DNA from: Adonisia turfae CCMR0081
Lineage (GTDB): Bacteria > Cyanobacteriota > Cyanobacteriia > Phormidesmidales > Phormidesmidaceae
NCBI RefSeq assembly: GCF_011009555.1
Contig: NZ_QXHD01000004.1
Coordinates: 6,904,585-6,968,584 of the forward strand
Direction: 5' to 3'
Length of the DNA: 64,000 bases
The notes under the pieces were generated by a model. That model searched no databases. It was not told the origin of the DNA and worked only from the letters and a program-made list of their open reading frames with translations. Position numbers and translations under genes: made by a program. Positions 62,507-64,000 of the stretch are shown here, piece after piece; positions within the stretch are counted from its first letter, which is position 1, and each line of letters starts with the position of its first letter.

Positions 62507-63286
62507 ATGGATTGCCCCAATTGCACAAGTCCCTCAATTCAAAAGCACAAAGCTAAGTTTAAACGTCGCCATACTTACCATTGTCAAACTTGTCAGAACG
62601 TTTTTCATTCCCCAGCCAACAACAAATTCATATTGTGGATAGTGGCCGTTTTAGCGACCCTTGGATTATCTCCTTGGTGGATCAATAAAACCCTACAAAC
62701 TATAATTGCTCGCCCAGACACTGGTGAGTCAGCCGATGCCATTGTTGTACTCGGTCGAGGGCCACAATATTCTGAATATAGAACAACTGCAGCTGTGCAA
62801 CTATGGCAAGAAGAACGGGCTCCGTTGTTTTTTGTCAGCGGCGTCACGGATGCTCCAGTAATCATAGATTTAGCGAAGGATATGGGAATACCCACCGCTA
62901 GTATTAGTGGTGAAGCCTGCTCCCGCAGTACGTGGGAAAATGCATTTTATACTGAGATGCTGATGCCGCCCATCGAGATCTCAGCGGATAAACCAAAGAT
63001 ATTACTCGTGACGGACGATCTGCACATTGCACGGGCAACGATGGTTTATCGTAGCTTTGGCTTTGAAGTGGTACCTTATCCGGTCAAGGTTAAGTCTTCG
63101 ATGTGGCGTCGACATATCTTGAGAGAATTTCTTGCCAAGCTTTACTATGCCAAATCAGGTTGGTTAAATGCCCCAACAGCAGAGCAATACCAAGCGGCTC
63201 AAGTAGAGGCAAAGTCTAGAATCCCAGATTGGAATTGTCTAATGACAGAGGAACAAAGGGAACGGTTACCAACGCTTGATCTCTAA
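62507..63286 (+). CDS. Zinc-ribbon plus YdcF/SanA-type (DUF218) membrane protein
   Basis: 259 residues. The N-terminal 36 residues form a zinc-ribbon pattern: CPNCTSPSIQK with C-x2-C, and HCQTCQNVF with C-x2-C, as in transposase or transcription-type ribbons. A single membrane helix (about 43-64) follows, then the DUF218 domain (about 80-215): ADAIVVLGRGPQYSEYR, FVSGVTDAP, RSTWENAFYT and LLVTDDLHIARATMVYR. Proteins of this group (ElyC, SanA, YdcF) take part in envelope-lipid metabolism. The ribbon would be on the cytoplasmic side. The fusion with a ribbon is uncommon in my memory. ATG at 62507. Confidence 0.78.
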   Translation: MDCPNCTSPSIQKHKAKFKRRHTYHCQTCQNVFHSPANNKFILWIVAVLATLGLSPWWINKTLQTIIARPDTGESADAIVVLGRGPQYSEYRTTAAVQLWQEERAPLFFVSGVTDAPVIIDLAKDMGIPTASISGEACSRSTWENAFYTEMLMPPIEISADKPKILLVTDDLHIARATMVYRSFGFEVVPYPVKVKSSMWRRHILREFLAKLYYAKSGWLNAPTAEQYQAAQVEAKSRIPDWNCLMTEEQRERLPTLDL

Positions 63287-63355
63287 AAACAAAATAAGCG
63301 GCCCACTAGCTCCCCTGAGGCAGTGGGCGTTTAGGCGCTCTTAAAAGCTACGCTG

Positions 63356-63928
63356 TTAGGCAAATTGCTCTGTGGTGCGATCGCAAATTGCCATCAGATT
63401 TTGCGTTAGATTATGGCAAATATGATGCTCAATCAACTGAACAGGCATCGCCAAAGGTGGCTGAACCATTAGTTCATAGGACAAAATAGTCGCAGTCTGC
63501 TCCCCTAAAAGGGCAGGTTGCAAGGTCCACTTACCGATGAACTTCTTAAAGTCACCTTCCACCATCGAAAATCCTATTTCTCGGGGGAAATGCTCCGTCA
63601 TATCCAAAATGACACGCGCACAAAACTTGAAGTTGAGAAAACATTGAGCCCCAATTTGCTCTAACCGGATACCACCATCAGATCGCGGTAATAAGCGGCT
63701 ACTAGTCAAATTAGGGACAAAATCTGAAAGCTTTTCATAATCGGTCAAAATTTTCCATACCTGCTCAAGTGAGCGTGGAATCGCGACGGATGCCACAATT
63801 TTGCGCTGTCGAGGGGCAAACTTTTCAGTTTTGACACTTACTCGCTGGCAGGCATCATCACTAAGACGAATCACAGAATCGTCATCCATCGCTGCATCAG
63901 AAGTAAACGCTAAAATATCCCGATTCAC
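63356..63928 (-). CDS. SRPBCC/START-like protein (COQ10-type)
   Basis: 190 residues from a GTG at 63928; an ATG at 63889 would remove 13. The START-like fold shows VASVAIPRSLEQVWKILTDY (about 45-64), then LSDFVPNLTSSRLL, QIGAQCFLNFKF and FKKFIGKWTLQP. This is the SRPBCC family found widely in cyanobacteria, with a hydrophobic ligand pocket; the ligand is unknown (COQ10 relatives bind a quinone). The frame is convergent with the DUF218 gene. The window ends 72 bp beyond its start with no further gene seen. Confidence 0.83.
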   Translation of the reverse strand: MNRDILAFTSDAAMDDDSVIRLSDDACQRVSVKTEKFAPRQRKIVASVAIPRSLEQVWKILTDYEKLSDFVPNLTSSRLLPRSDGGIRLEQIGAQCFLNFKFCARVILDMTEHFPREIGFSMVEGDFKKFIGKWTLQPALLGEQTATILSYELMVQPPLAMPVQLIEHHICHNLTQNLMAICDRTTEQFA

Positions 63929-64000
63929 AGTAAACCAAACCCGTAAAACAGCAGATGTGTAACTAGGTATGTATTCCTAGTAGCTTAACCTATCTATCCT

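Overview
This window is chromosomal DNA of a cyanobacterium. The evidence is chlorophyll synthase (chlG), the cytochrome b6f subunit PetP, small families found almost only in cyanobacteria (DUF1815-, DUF2839- and DUF3747-type), a manganese mntCAB operon, a tRNA-Glu(UUC) very close to the plastid form, and many copies of the HIP1 octamer GCGATCGC. I see no CRISPR array, insertion sequence, integrase, rRNA operon or phage cluster, so this is ordinary core genome with some accessory genes. The species cannot be named from this stretch.

Layout. 1-6.4 kb: 5' part of a class A penicillin-binding protein, chlG, a Get3/ArsA-like ATPase, petP, hisF, a small membrane protein, a peptidoglycan-binding protein and a degenerate ADP-ribosylglycohydrolase-like protein. 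6.9-12.2 kb: a PgpH-type HD membrane phosphodiesterase and mntCAB. 12.5-15.5 kb: an ammonium-transporter/PAS/histidine-kinase fusion with a small tyrosine-phosphatase-like gene just downstream. 16-26 kb: polA, lepA, a GAF histidine kinase, tyrA and a DinG-like protein with its helicase motifs worn away. 26-35.6 kb: small conserved genes, an alpha/beta hydrolase, an FHA protein, recA, xseA-xseB, a kinase-like protein without its phospho-accepting histidine, murE, a glutaredoxin-like gene and cysH. 35.8-41 kb: a jacalin lectin/GH24 lysozyme/M15 peptidase fusion, a PLP decarboxylase, an SbcD-like nuclease and an M28 peptidase. 41.5-52.6 kb: RlpA-like protein, small ferredoxin, DUF2470 protein, pentapeptide and SLH proteins, KtrB-like potassium channel, an active/inactive M16 protease pair and an MlaE permease. 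52.7-64 kb: YqgF, SMC with an acidic insertion, PRC-barrel protein, WecG/TagA transferase, FtsE-like ATPase, roadblock-like protein, CPBP protease, tRNA-Glu, a zinc-ribbon/DUF218 fusion and an SRPBCC protein.

Themes. Several genes serve the cell envelope (PBP, peptidoglycan-binding protein, MurE, RlpA, lysozyme/M15 fusion, SLH protein, FtsE). Others serve DNA repair and chromosome upkeep (PolA, RecA, XseAB, SbcD-like, SMC, DinG-like). Metal and ion uptake is represented by MntCAB and KtrB. Three proteins look like pseudoenzymes that keep their fold but not the catalytic residues (positions 5653, 24355, 31963), and an M16 partner subunit (47954) lacks its zinc motif. Intergenic regions hold several perfect or near-perfect palindromes and a three-copy MITE-like repeat between polA and lepA.

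The strongest candidates for something undescribed are the Amt-histidine kinase with the adjacent phosphatase-like gene, and the three-domain lectin/lysozyme/peptidase. All family assignments come from reading motifs; no database search was run.
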